A stretch of DNA of 64,000 bases from Rhizopus arrhizus (Eukaryota > Mucoromycota > Mucoromycetes > Mucorales > Rhizopodaceae), in the NCBI GenBank assembly GCA_024220505.1, contig JAKZZE010000021.1:558001-622000 (forward strand), in the 5' to 3' direction. The stretch's first letter is position 1, and every line of letters begins with the position of its first letter. A model generated the notes under the pieces. The model saw only the letters and a list, made by a program, of their open reading frames with translations. It searched no databases and had not been told where the DNA came from. Of this stretch, positions 52,032 through 62,117 are shown in pieces. The position numbers were made by a program, and so were the translations under genes.

Positions 52032-53633
52032 CAGTAAGGGACAAAATCAGTCCGTTTTTTGGTTTTTTCGCAATGCCTCGCCGGGAATTAAGCTTAGAGC
52101 TCTGCTTTGCTGACGAAAAATTTGTCTCTTCCTTCAACAAAGTTGACAATATTTGTCGGAAATGGTATTTTTTATTTTCCGCCATGTTATAAGAAGATAT
52201 ATTGAAAATAATGTATTTTTATTTTTTTGAATTTCGATTAGTACTTGGTATCACGGCCCTTACGCTGGATTACGTCCCGAACTCGACGGGGCATAGAGTG
52301 AATAAGGTTTCTACAGTACTCTGGAGTTGCTAGGTCATACCAAAGCTTCGAAACCCGGTCAAAAAATGCTTGGTCAGTCTCAACCACAGAAGAAGGTGGT
52401 CTTGTCATCTGTTCCTTCTTTTTAAGCATGGCCCATGCATTTTCAATTGGGTTAAGGTCAGGGGAGTATGCTGGCCAACTCAGGAGCTTAATCTTGTTCT
52501 TTTGGAACCATTTTGAAGGAGCTGAAGCACAATGGATGCTTGCATTATCTTGTTGAAAGATCATGTCCTTACTTTGCAAGCCATAATACTTCAATGTCTC
52601 CTTGTATTCCTCCTCAAGTACTGACGTGTATAGCTCACCATTTACATTACTTTGTAGCCAGGACATGTAGCCCCCTCCATGTATAGTTATGCAACTCCAA
52701 AGCATGATCCCGCCTCCTCCATAAGCATGTTTCTTTTTGTAGTGATGGTCTCGATAAGGTGCATTATCCTCTTTCCAAGCGTATTCTAGGCCATTAGACC
52801 CTCTTTTTTGGATCTTTGTCTCATCAGAAAAGACAACGCGTTCCCAATCAGTCTCGGACCAGTCTTTATGAGCCTTTGCCCAATCATATCGTGCCTTTTG
52901 CTTGTCATTATTAAGTGGAAGTACCGTCTTTTTCTTAGTCGATTTTAGACCTTTGCGTTTCAAAGTACGAGCAATTGTTTTTGGATTGACCATTTGATCT
53001 GGTTTTTTAACGCCAAAGGAAGCATCGGCTGCGCGTTTAGATAAGCCAAGTCTTATGTCTCTAGCTGCTTTGGTTTCCTCCCTAGGTGTGAGTAAACGAT
53101 GTCTACCCGCGCTATTTTTTGACTGCAACTTGGTTTTCCTTGAAATTCTTCGAATCATGGACTTTCCACAGCCTACTTTTTTTTTAATTACATCCCATGG
53201 AATGGAGTGGTTCAACATGTTTTCAATTTGGGCATGTTTGTCGGCATTCTTTGCTGTCATGGCGTGTTTGGCTAATCTGAGATGAGGTAAATGAGGAAAA
53301 AGAAAAAATGTAAAAAAATAAAAGAAGCTAAAATATGAGAACACGTTAGCGTTCACTGACGTCATAAGACGTACCAAACTAAATCTCAAGTCAGTCCAGT
53401 GACTGTTTCTGGAGATATGGTGTCTAATGCAAAATCGGGCGTTAGCAACAATCACGGAAAATCACTTTTTCCGCCATAACTACAGAGAAAATGGTGGTAG
53501 AAGCAATTAGGTTACATCAATAATTTTGTCTAGCTTGCGTGCAAATGTTTCGTCAGCAAAGCGAAGCCCTAAGTTTAATTCCCGGCGAGGCATTGCGAAA
53601 AAACCAAAAACGGACTGATTTTGTCCCTTACTG
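52032..53633 (-). mobile_element. Tc1/mariner element with an open transposase, 1602 bp
   Basis: Ends CAGTAAGGGACAAAATCAG with imperfect inverted repeats about 90 bp long that include AATGCCTCGCCGGGAATT and GCTTTGCTGACGAAA. TA on both sides (52030-52031 and 53634-53635). Left flank is G3 pol; right flank is unrelated. Confidence 0.93.
52238..53260 (-). CDS. Tc1/mariner transposase, apparently intact
   Basis: 340 residues from MTAKNADKHAQIENMLNH; a longer ORF upstream (to 53455) is Phe/Leu-rich and probably untranslated. It has an N-terminal helix-turn-helix (PWDVIKKKVGCGKSMIRRIS) and a second DNA-binding part (PKTIARTLKRKGLKSTKKK). Catalytic motifs are VVFSDETKIQKRG, FQQDNASIHCA and SPDLNPIENAW; by my count 34 residues separate the second Asp from the Glu (DD34E). 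It ends RKGRDTKY. No stops or missing catalytic residues, so it could be active. It belongs to a different subfamily from the 28551 element. Confidence 0.9.
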   Translation of the reverse strand: MTAKNADKHAQIENMLNHSIPWDVIKKKVGCGKSMIRRISRKTKLQSKNSAGRHRLLTPREETKAARDIRLGLSKRAADASFGVKKPDQMVNPKTIARTLKRKGLKSTKKKTVLPLNNDKQKARYDWAKAHKDWSETDWERVVFSDETKIQKRGSNGLEYAWKEDNAPYRDHHYKKKHAYGGGGIMLWSCITIHGGGYMSWLQSNVNGELYTSVLEEEYKETLKYYGLQSKDMIFQQDNASIHCASAPSKWFQKNKIKLLSWPAYSPDLNPIENAWAMLKKKEQMTRPPSSVVETDQAFFDRVSKLWYDLATPEYCRNLIHSMPRRVRDVIQRKGRDTKY

Positions 53634-53642
53634 TATCAGGCG

Positions 53643-54065
53643 TGTTTTGCCAAGTATTAAAATAAGAGACAAAAACTAAAAAGACAATAGTTGTGAAACT
53701 AAAGATTATATATTGCTTTATTAATAAAAACATTTGAGGCTATTTATACTTTTTGGATGTCTGGATCTTTACCGCTATTTCAATTGATCGGTTAAAAGAA
53801 TAATGTGGGAAGGATGGGAAGATAAAGGAAAGATAGTAGATAATCAATAGCCGCTGTCTTCTTGACGAATCAAGGGACAATGAAGTAGATAAATTATTGA
53901 TCTAACGATAATTATCGAATAAGGTTGGATTGAACTGCCGTTGTTATAATCAGGTTCCGATATAGTCGTGGGAACGCCGATAGGGACAACAGGGCAGAGT
54001 TGGCTATTGCGGAGATCTCTCGTTTATCCATGAATGTTCACTTTACTAGTTGTGTGGATACAACA
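53643..54065 (-). repeat. G4 3' LTR, family F, 423 bp
   Basis: TGTTTTGCCAAGTATT...GTGGATACAACA; same length as the other LTR and no difference seen. Confidence 0.92.
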
Positions 54066-54077
54066 TTGCCCCCTTCT
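54066..54077 (-). promoter_or_regulatory. G4 polypurine tract
   Basis: Sense strand AGAAGGGGGCAA directly before the 3' LTR; this is where plus-strand cDNA synthesis would start. Confidence 0.75.
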
Positions 54078-54293
54078 AGTTTGAAGCAAACGGTAAAAAG
54101 GAAAAGTGAAGATTCAGAAATGAGCAAAGGTCATACACAATAAGTGCGGTAATGATCATAGGGTAGATAAATAGACATAGTATAATTGAGGATAGATCGT
54201 AGTAGTAAGTTGTCATAAAAACCTGATAGTAAAAAAAAACCTTCTTTAGGAAAAATTGTCTTAGGGAAAAAGACGGTCAACTACTTAGACAAT

Positions 54294-57200
54294 TTAACGT
54301 CTTGATCTCTTGCTTCTACTGTGATGTTCACGAGTAGGAACGGTACGTTTAGGTAGTCTTGCTTTCTTTGAGACAGCAGTATTGTTACCTGCTTGACGAC
54401 GAGCCCAATATGTTTCAATTGAAGATCGATCATCGAAGCTAGAAGTAGGTTCCCAAGTGTAATCTGTAGGATCATCGTATCCTTTCCAATGAACAAGATA
54501 CTGGTAATTACCTGGAGTTCCTTTGTGTTGTATAATTGCTTGAATCTCATAATGTTGGCCATCGATTGATTCTGCACTTTTATTACTGGGTAATGCAATA
54601 AGTTTTAAGTGTGAAGTGGGTACATCTCTTGATAAGAGGTTATTTTGTTTATCAACTAATATGTAACTGCCATTAGTTGTCATTCCACTTATGTAAAAAG
54701 GTCCTTCATAATGCGGATCAGTTTTGTTTTCCTTGTTCACATTTTTAATCATGACTTCACTATGGAGTGGAAACGGTGTGTGAACGATTTTGTTTGTTTT
54801 CATAAAATATGCATTGTCTACATCCTGAGTTTCCTTAATGCGTTTAGCCAGAGCAGGGATAACAACTTCGATAGCATATTTAAGTCTGTTTTCTATTGCT
54901 TTAGAATCTACAGCATCACTTCTAAGAGTGGGTTTAATATGAGAATAATCTTTCATATCATTTGGTACTTTATTGAAGATTACTGTGTATGGTCTACTCT
55001 TATGAAGTCTGGAATATTTCAGATTCATAGCATATTGGGTTGCAGGTACATATAGATCCCAATCTTCTTTTCTTCCTTGTAACTGTTTAACGATAGTCTT
55101 TTTAGCAATTCCTACAAATGCTTCATTGACTGAGTTACCAAGGGGATTAAAAGGGTTAGACACTCTCTTATCGATACCACTGTTATTAATAAGTTCAGTA
55201 ACGATGGTAGCAGTAAACTCTTTTCCGTTATCACTAGCGATGACCTTAGGCCAGCCGAAAGTACAGAAGATATCAACAAGCTGTTTGGCAATAGTAAGAG
55301 CTTGTTTATCAGGAATGGCTTTCAAGATAGTAAAGCGAGAAAATAAATCAACCATGACAAGAAGGAAATTATTTCCGCTCGTAGATGTTATATTAAAAGT
55401 GCCGAGGTCCATAACCCAATGATCTAGAGGTCCGTCAGGTAGGATACTTCTAGGGGGATGATAACCTGTTTTGGCAATGTTAAACATTTTGCATTCATGA
55501 CACTTGGATATGACATCCTGAATATCTTGACGTAAATTAGTCCAGTGGAGATTATCACCATGAATGGTTTGTTCTATGGCTTTGATTCCGTAATGACCTA
55601 ATAAGTGAGCCTTCAATATTATATCTTTTCTTTCCTCAGGAGGAGGTGTGATATAATCTTCATATTGCAAAGCGCGATGCAATAAGGGTTTTGATGATGA
55701 TGATGATGTTGTTGCAGAAGTGACTGCATATGTTTGTGTTTCATAACTTTTAGATTTTTCTTTAAAAGTTGGTTTTCTTTTTTCTTTTTCTTTACCACGG
55801 ATATTGTAGATGGCAACATTGTTGACATTGTTACCCCCCTCCAGTTTATTGTCATCTGGGAATAAACGACTAAGTGCGTCTGGGATAATATTCTTAATGC
55901 CAGGACAATGAACAATATCAAATGAATATTCGAAAATTGTTTCAAACCAAACAAGCATGGCAGCATTTGGAACAACTTGCTTCTTGATATAAATCAAGGC
56001 TTTATGATCAGTTGTCAAGGTAAAATGACGGTTGTATAACCATTTATTATATCTCTCAAACATGAATACAATCGCTAACAACTCTCGTTTGTTTGTATGA
56101 TAACGACGTTCGGTAGGGGAAAGAGATCTTGCAGCAAAGGCGTTATATTTAATGTCTTGGTCGATGACTTGATAAACGACACCGCCAATACCATAAGCAC
56201 TAGCATCTGTTGCAACGTAGAATGGGTACTTAAGGTCAGGGATGTGAATGACTGGGGCATTCACTAAGGCATCCTTAATGTTACGAAAACTGCATTCATG
56301 GGTTTCATTCCAAATTCCTTTTAAAGAATTAAGAGATCGCAACCGGTCAAGTGGAGCAGTCAAGCGAGAAAACATTGGTAAACTATTACGGAAATAGTTT
56401 GCAAACCCAAGAAAACTCATGACTTGTCTACCAGTTTTAGGTGTGGGCCAAGAATGTATATTTGTCAGTTTACGTTGATCAGGGATTAGAGAACCATTGT
56501 TACCAATAGTCCATCCGAGAATATTTACACAACTTTGTGCAAAATGCGTCTTTTCAACATTAATAATTAAATTTGCAGCAGTAAGACGTTTCAACACTTC
56601 ACGGACATACTCAATATGTTGATTCATGTCACCAGAGCTGAAGACACATAGATCATCAATATAGAGTGCAGTGTAAGGAAGATCTGCGAACAAATTTGTA
56701 AGAACACGCTGTACAATATTACCGGTACTTGTCAAGCCAAAAGGACAATGACGAAATTGATACTGCATACCAGTAAATGGATGAGTAAATGCGGTTTTGG
56801 GTCTATCAGATTCTTGGATAAGAAAACGATGAAAGCATGCTCGTATGTCGAAGGTAGTGAATATAGTAGCAGAACCCATACGTTGATGAAGATCGCTGAT
56901 TAGAGGTAAAGGCATTCTATCAACATTCTTTACAAGTTGGTTAAGCAGACGTGGATCAATAACTGCTCTTTTCTTAGTGTATAATCCGTTGACATCCTTT
57001 TTTCCAACAAGAAAAATAGGGTTATTGAAGCGAGTATTGGAAGGAGCAGGTTCAATGACACAATCATCCAACCAAGTTTGAATTTGGTCTTCCATGATCT
57101 TTCTATTAGCAATAGCAATATCGGGTTGTCTTCGATAAGCAAAGGCATTGGGTTCAGTATCAAGAGTGATGATAGCACCAGGTAAATTACAATGAGAAGA

Positions 57201-59354
57201 CATGGGGATACTCGTATTAGCATCTAACAAAGGTTGAATAGTGCTCATCAAACGTTGTCTTTCCTGCATAGTGCCAACAGGAGTTTCATTTGGCTTATAA
57301 TCATCAGGGTTAACTGGATCAGGTATTTTAGGAATATTAGAATTTAACCAAGAAGTGGCTAATCCTGTTAAACCTATTCTTAGTTTAGGCAAAATGTCAA
57401 GTCCTAAACAAATGGGAACATCACTGCTAAAATCAAACACTTCAAATTCATATGACAAACGGATTTGGTTATAATAAACAGTAAGATTTATTATGCCTAA
57501 CCGGCTTACAGTTCTTGAGCTATTATGTCCTAACTTGATCGATCCTGGATTAGGTGTTGGAACTAAACCAAGTGCCGAACAGAACGAAGGAGACACACAC
57601 GAAAAAGACGAACCGGTATCAATCATGGCCCATGTTTTGATGTGCTCTATAATAATAGGAACATAAAGCGTATTAGTGTTTGAAGGCGCTTTAGAAAAGA
57701 TGTGATGTGTAATGTACTTACAGGCCTGAGCAGCTTCAGCCACAGTAAGGGCTTCCGCAACATCAATGTCCATATCATCCGACGAATCGGGAACAGGAAC
57801 AACGGGACCAGCAGCATCAGTCTTGCGACCGGGAGAAGCATCACTACTACCCGAAGCAGCAGTGGCAGAAGAACCAACAGAAACAGAAACATCGTTACCA
57901 GAAGAGGCAACGGAAGACAAGGAAGAAGCAGGGGATCGACTCATTGCTCGGAACATGTGAGAAGATCCGGCAGAATCGTCAGCCAAGGAACCGGTTGAAC
58001 GGCCCTTTCCTTTGCATCGGTGACCAGGACGCCAGTTGTCAGCACCACAAGAGCGGCACGGACGTCCCAAACCGGAAGGTTGGTTTCTTGGATTCCACTG
58101 AGAGGCAGCAGAACCAGAGGAGACATCAACTTGGGTAGAACCCGAAGAAGTAGAAGAAGGGGAAGCTTTCTTCATAGCACGACATTCATCGTTGCTATGG
58201 TTGTTGGTCTTGTGGAAGCTGCAATACTTCCTAGAAACCTTTGGATAAGGTGAAGCACGAACAGCAGAACCAGAGACAAAAGCAGAAAATCTCTTCCGAC
58301 CAGAAGAAGAAGAGTCATTGACCATCGAAGGGCCAGCAGAAGTGTGAGCAGCGTTAGCCACTTTACGAACTTTGTACAGCGAATGGTACAAAGTCTTGGC
58401 CAACTTGACAACGTAGTCGACCGATTCTTTTTGCGCGTCCGTACAATTGGCTAGGGACACGATCACCTTCTTGTAGATATCGGCCTGAAGACCGATCAAA
58501 AAGCAACGAGTCAAGACACAGCGATCTTGGATTTGTGCCAAGCGACGAAGGTTGTTGAAACGTTCAACATACTGGTCAACAGTTTCAGCAGCAGTCATGG
58601 AGATGCGTAACAACTCCGTTGTAGACGTGGCTTTTTCTTCAGCCGATCCAACACCATAATGGCTAGTAAAAGCCTTTTTGAACTGACTCCACGTATGGAC
58701 ATCCTCTTTTTCTTGGTACTCATCAAGCCAAGTACGTTGACTTGATGACAAGCAAGTAGGGAGAAGACGAAGCCAGTGCTGATCAAGATCAAGACCATGT
58801 GCGAACATTACGTCCTGAAATTTTTTCAAGCAGTGCTTGACATCCACAGAGACAGGGGCAGATGGGTCAAAGACCGCACCCTTCCACTGCATGAGGGGTA
58901 GGTTTGGAGGTACAACATTCAAGGCTGCAGGAGCAACCTTAGGTGAACCAGTCCAAGCGGTAGGAACAGCATGGTTCATGGCTCGCTGGAGGAGATCCCT
59001 AGTATGAACTAGTCTCTCTAGGTCCTTGGAGCAGGCTTCGTACTTAGCACGCACCATGTTGTCTTCCTCTGACTCAGGAGTCGTGGAAAGGAGACGAACA
59101 GACAAGTTAAGGATAACCTGGGTGGCACCGATGATGGTGGAATCCAACTCCTCAATAGAAGAGTGGATGGATGGAGCTGCGATTCTAGGTTCAAGAGAAC
59201 CAGATGAAACTGCGGAAGTGGTCATTCCAGGGGATTCTGCCTCTGAAGATAAAGTAGAAACATCTGACATACGACGAGCGTTATCAGGATAAGTTTTGGC
59301 ATTACTACTGGAAGAACCAGCAGCAGCAGAGTTGAAGTCATTTGTGTTTGACAT
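54294..59354 (-). CDS. G4 gag-pol polyprotein with chromodomain
   Basis: 1686 residues from MSNTNDFNSAAAGSSSS; the longer ORF from 59519 starts inside the LTR and is unlikely. Gag: residues 1-430, with zinc knuckle CRSCGADNWRPGHRC near 435. Protease near 580 (MIDTGSSFSCVS). RT near 780-950 with ALYIDDLCVFSS near 900. RNase H near 1050 (YVATDASAYGIGGVVYQ; LTTDHKALIYI). Integrase zinc domain near 1250-1290 (GHYGIKAIEQ...CHECKMFN), core with Asp in VMDLGTFNI, Asp in ASDNGKEFT and Glu in GNSVNEAFVG. Chromodomain near 1600-1650 (YEIQAIIQHKG, YLVHWKGYDDPTDYTWEP). A basic Arg/Lys tail may serve nuclear entry (inference). One ORF with no frameshift. Confidence 0.95.
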   Translation of the reverse strand: MSNTNDFNSAAAGSSSSNAKTYPDNARRMSDVSTLSSEAESPGMTTSAVSSGSLEPRIAAPSIHSSIEELDSTIIGATQVILNLSVRLLSTTPESEEDNMVRAKYEACSKDLERLVHTRDLLQRAMNHAVPTAWTGSPKVAPAALNVVPPNLPLMQWKGAVFDPSAPVSVDVKHCLKKFQDVMFAHGLDLDQHWLRLLPTCLSSSQRTWLDEYQEKEDVHTWSQFKKAFTSHYGVGSAEEKATSTTELLRISMTAAETVDQYVERFNNLRRLAQIQDRCVLTRCFLIGLQADIYKKVIVSLANCTDAQKESVDYVVKLAKTLYHSLYKVRKVANAAHTSAGPSMVNDSSSSGRKRFSAFVSGSAVRASPYPKVSRKYCSFHKTNNHSNDECRAMKKASPSSTSSGSTQVDVSSGSAASQWNPRNQPSGLGRPCRSCGADNWRPGHRCKGKGRSTGSLADDSAGSSHMFRAMSRSPASSLSSVASSGNDVSVSVGSSATAASGSSDASPGRKTDAAGPVVPVPDSSDDMDIDVAEALTVAEAAQACKYITHHIFSKAPSNTNTLYVPIIIEHIKTWAMIDTGSSFSCVSPSFCSALGLVPTPNPGSIKLGHNSSRTVSRLGIINLTVYYNQIRLSYEFEVFDFSSDVPICLGLDILPKLRIGLTGLATSWLNSNIPKIPDPVNPDDYKPNETPVGTMQERQRLMSTIQPLLDANTSIPMSSHCNLPGAIITLDTEPNAFAYRRQPDIAIANRKIMEDQIQTWLDDCVIEPAPSNTRFNNPIFLVGKKDVNGLYTKKRAVIDPRLLNQLVKNVDRMPLPLISDLHQRMGSATIFTTFDIRACFHRFLIQESDRPKTAFTHPFTGMQYQFRHCPFGLTSTGNIVQRVLTNLFADLPYTALYIDDLCVFSSGDMNQHIEYVREVLKRLTAANLIINVEKTHFAQSCVNILGWTIGNNGSLIPDQRKLTNIHSWPTPKTGRQVMSFLGFANYFRNSLPMFSRLTAPLDRLRSLNSLKGIWNETHECSFRNIKDALVNAPVIHIPDLKYPFYVATDASAYGIGGVVYQVIDQDIKYNAFAARSLSPTERRYHTNKRELLAIVFMFERYNKWLYNRHFTLTTDHKALIYIKKQVVPNAAMLVWFETIFEYSFDIVHCPGIKNIIPDALSRLFPDDNKLEGGNNVNNVAIYNIRGKEKEKRKPTFKEKSKSYETQTYAVTSATTSSSSSKPLLHRALQYEDYITPPPEERKDIILKAHLLGHYGIKAIEQTIHGDNLHWTNLRQDIQDVISKCHECKMFNIAKTGYHPPRSILPDGPLDHWVMDLGTFNITSTSGNNFLLVMVDLFSRFTILKAIPDKQALTIAKQLVDIFCTFGWPKVIASDNGKEFTATIVTELINNSGIDKRVSNPFNPLGNSVNEAFVGIAKKTIVKQLQGRKEDWDLYVPATQYAMNLKYSRLHKSRPYTVIFNKVPNDMKDYSHIKPTLRSDAVDSKAIENRLKYAIEVVIPALAKRIKETQDVDNAYFMKTNKIVHTPFPLHSEVMIKNVNKENKTDPHYEGPFYISGMTTNGSYILVDKQNNLLSRDVPTSHLKLIALPSNKSAESIDGQHYEIQAIIQHKGTPGNYQYLVHWKGYDDPTDYTWEPTSSFDDRSSIETYWARRQAGNNTAVSKKARLPKRTVPTREHHSRSKRSRR

Positions 59355-59428
59355 ATTGGTAAGGTAGGTAGTAATAAAAAAAAGGGTTGTTTTAAAAATA
59401 AAGTCAATAAAGAATTCACAAAAAAAAA

Positions 59429-59851
59429 TGTTTTGCCAAGTATTAAAATAAGAGACAAAAACTAAAAAGACAATAGTTGTGAAACTAAAGATTATATATT
59501 GCTTTATTAATAAAAACATTTGAGGCTATTTATACTTTTTGGATGTCTGGATCTTTACCGCTATTTCAATTGATCGGTTAAAAGAATAATGTGGGAAGGA
59601 TGGGAAGATAAAGGAAAGATAGTAGATAATCAATAGCCGCTGTCTTCTTGACGAATCAAGGGACAATGAAGTAGATAAATTATTGATCTAACGATAATTA
59701 TCGAATAAGGTTGGATTGAACTGCCGTTGTTATAATCAGGTTCCGATATAGTCGTGGGAACGCCGATAGGGACAACAGGGCAGAGTTGGCTATTGCGGAG
59801 ATCTCTCGTTTATCCATGAATGTTCACTTTACTAGTTGTGTGGATACAACA
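59429..59851 (-). repeat. G4 5' LTR, family F, 423 bp
   Basis: Same length as 53643-54065 and no difference seen. The internal sequence after the LTR is a T run and GTGAATTC, without a TGG-type primer-binding site. Confidence 0.92.
59527..59534 (-). promoter_or_regulatory. TATA box of the G4 5' LTR
   Basis: TATAAATA on the minus strand, at the equivalent place to 49603-49610 in G3, upstream of the likely RNA start. Confidence 0.55.
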
Positions 59852-59860
59852 AGGCGAATT

Positions 59861-60225
59861 TGTGATATTTAGGGTTTATAATATAAAAAAGTACTAAGTC
59901 AATCAACAAATATAAAAATAAGTGAGACTCAAAGTAGATTGTCCTTTATTCAAGTTAAAAATATGAGGGTATTTATACTTTTCTATCTACGGCTAAATAA
60001 TAGTATTCACAGTATATGATTATTGATTATTAATCGATATTAGACGATGCATTAATTACATGATTGGTATTGTTTAACATCTTTTATCAAGAAGTAATTA
60101 TTAATCCTGATTCAGGAACTTGTTAGAATATTCTGGAGTGGATCGGGATATGATTTTATTTGACGTGGCATAATACAATGTCCGATATTCCTAATTTGGA
60201 TGATCATTGTTCGTAGTAATTTACA
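59861..60225. repeat. Possible solo LTR, about 365 bp
   Basis: TGTGATATTTAGGG...GTAATTTACA with near-matching flanks GAATT and GTATT. It has the CTTTATTCAAG...GGGTATTTATACTTTTC arrangement seen in other LTRs here. Boundaries are tentative. Confidence 0.42.
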
Positions 60226-60240
60226 GTATTACTTTATTAT

Positions 60241-61398
60241 ATGTGTAAATACCACAGAATTCAACAAAACGAGGGTTTATCGCAAGAAACAATGCAATTT
60301 CTAGGTGACGCTCAGCGCTCTGGTACACAACGCACTTACGATACAGGTTGGAATAAGTGGGTAACTTGGTGTGAGAAAAAACAATTTGACTATGCAGAAT
60401 ACAATGTACAACATGTTTTAGAGTTTTTAATCGACCATCAACATTTCAGCACTCAACACTTAAACACGATTCGCTCTGCAATTGCGTCAGTTTTTAAATA
60501 CACACATCCCGACGATGAACCTATTGCTTTGCAACCACTGATACAAGATTTTTTCAGCTCTAAACGAAACAAGCCAGTTCCTATTCCTGCCGATCATAAG
60601 TTCAAAACATGGGATATCGATATCGTCATCCATTATATTAAAAATCAATACTCGGATAACCAGATGATATCATTAACTCATCTCCAACAGAAGACAATTG
60701 TTTTAATTTGCATTGCTACAATGGCAAGACCGCGTTCTGATGTTGGCAAGCTTCTTTATCAAGATGTACGATTACAAACTGATGACCAAGGAGAACTACT
60801 GGGGGCCAACATTCATTTTCGGTTGCCAAAGGAATCCCAACTTAAATCATGTACTCTAGGTGTAATAGAAGATACGACCATTTGCCCTGTTCATACTCTC
60901 TCTGCGATTGTTAAAAGAACAGAAAATTTGCGGGACAGCTTACCAACGGATCATACACTTTTCTTGGCATACATTGAAGACAACCTAAAGCGATGTGGCG
61001 TAAGAGCTTCTACAGTCGCGAACTGGGTCAAGGATATGATGAAAAAGGCTGGTATTGACACCACCAAGTACGGGCCTCACTCAATTAGGTCCGCTGCGAG
61101 TACCAAGGCCATTGAAAAGGGACATACCATTGAAGAAGTCAAGGAACATGCCAACTGGAGTCGTAACACACAGGCTTTTGAACGTTTCTACTACAAGCCA
61201 ACCAACAAGGAATCCTTGGGCGCTCGAATTTCGAATTCAATTTTTTCAACGGAAAACCTTACCACATTGGAAGCCGGAGCGGAGGCAACTGAGATTGTTG
61301 TAGGTACGACCAACAATCAATATGCTGCCGAAGCAGAGGCTGAAAATGTGGTAAATGCCCACCCTTCATGGATATCCAAGATCAAAAAATTATTTTAG
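60241..61398 (+). CDS. Tyrosine recombinase of a fungal mobile element
   Basis: 385 residues from MCKYHRIQQNEGLSQET. The N-terminal core-binding (SAM-like) domain is about 14-110 (TQRTYDTGWNKWVTWCEKK, LNTIRSAIASVFKYTH). The catalytic domain has Arg in MARPRSDVGKL (about 163/165), HSIRSAAST (His280, Arg283), Trp306 in HANWSRNTQAF, and the nucleophile Tyr in FERFYYKP (317 or 318). The R-H-R-W-Y set is complete and the ORF is open. The layout fits recombinases of DIRS-like elements or Cryptons. No RT or methyltransferase lies next to it, so the element type is unresolved. It may move DNA by strand exchange without a target duplication. Confidence 0.88.
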   Translation: MCKYHRIQQNEGLSQETMQFLGDAQRSGTQRTYDTGWNKWVTWCEKKQFDYAEYNVQHVLEFLIDHQHFSTQHLNTIRSAIASVFKYTHPDDEPIALQPLIQDFFSSKRNKPVPIPADHKFKTWDIDIVIHYIKNQYSDNQMISLTHLQQKTIVLICIATMARPRSDVGKLLYQDVRLQTDDQGELLGANIHFRLPKESQLKSCTLGVIEDTTICPVHTLSAIVKRTENLRDSLPTDHTLFLAYIEDNLKRCGVRASTVANWVKDMMKKAGIDTTKYGPHSIRSAASTKAIEKGHTIEEVKEHANWSRNTQAFERFYYKPTNKESLGARISNSIFSTENLTTLEAGAEATEIVVGTTNNQYAAEAEAENVVNAHPSWISKIKKLF

Positions 61399-61529
61399 TA
61401 TATTTATCACCCTCCCCCCAAAAAAAAAAAAAAAGATATATTATATAGCTAGCATTGAAAGATATGGGGAAGAAAGGGGTTGAAACAAGTTTTTAAAAAT
61501 ATAAAGGAAAATAAAGCGTGGCTCTGAGA

Positions 61530-61572
61530 GCATTTACCACATTTTCAGCCTCTGCTTCGGCAACATATTGAA
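61530..61572 (-). repeat. Inverted copy of the recombinase gene's 3' coding end
   Basis: 43 bp matching 61316-61358 in inverted orientation at about 41 positions. On the minus strand it encodes QYVAEAEAENVVNALRA in the same frame as QYAAEAEAENVVNAHPS of the recombinase, and is preceded by a splice-acceptor-like TTCATAG. It may be the last exon of a second, opposite-strand copy or one arm of a terminal inverted structure. Confidence 0.75.
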
Positions 61573-62117
61573 TCCTATGAAAAAAGAGTCACCTGTTTAC
61601 GAAAATTTTATCATGACGGGAAGAATTTAAATTTCAGCTAAATCTTATAATGAAGAAGTACGAAAATATTTTGTTGGTAACTTATTTTATTTATGTCTTT
61701 AAACAGCACTTTTTATTGATACGATTAACAAGAATACACTTTACAATTTATAATGGTTCTTACGTTCTCTGTCTTTTTCAAGCAAAATATAGAAATACTC
61801 TTTTGTGTAAACTATATGAGTAGTTTTTGAAGAACAAAACAAGGTAAAATTCAAAGGGGTTTTTATAAAGAATCAGAGTGGTACTGCTGAGTTGATTTTG
61901 TGTAATTGCTGTTGTTCATTTTTTCGCGTAATCTTCATTCACTCCATTTCAGTACGCAATTGTTTTCCTCTTTTTTTTCTAAAATTTTTTTTCTCTTTCA
62001 TTGACTTTTTTTTGTTTCCATTTTATTGTGCTAAATGTGAAAAATCTCTTATTCAAAAGTAAGTACTTTTAGTCTTACCGGTAATATAGTTCCCGTAGGG
62101 AGCATGCAGTGTAAGCA
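61573..62117. other. No gene recognised
   Basis: AT-rich with T runs. No ORF with a known motif, no inverted ends. Confidence 0.35.

Larger units (their letters stand above)
53643..59851 (-). mobile_element. G4: apparently intact chromovirus, 6.2 kb
   Basis: Two 423-bp LTRs with no difference I can see, target duplication AGGCG (53638-53642 and 59852-59856), polypurine tract, and one uninterrupted gag-pol ORF with all catalytic motifs. This is the best candidate for a currently active element in the window. Confidence 0.95.

Noticed and set aside
59355..59519. N-terminal extension of the G4 ORF (starts MFLLIKQYIIFSF)
   Set aside because: It begins inside the LTR upstream of the likely RNA start and is Phe/Ile-rich by chance. 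MSNTNDF at 59354 is shared with G3 and is the better start.
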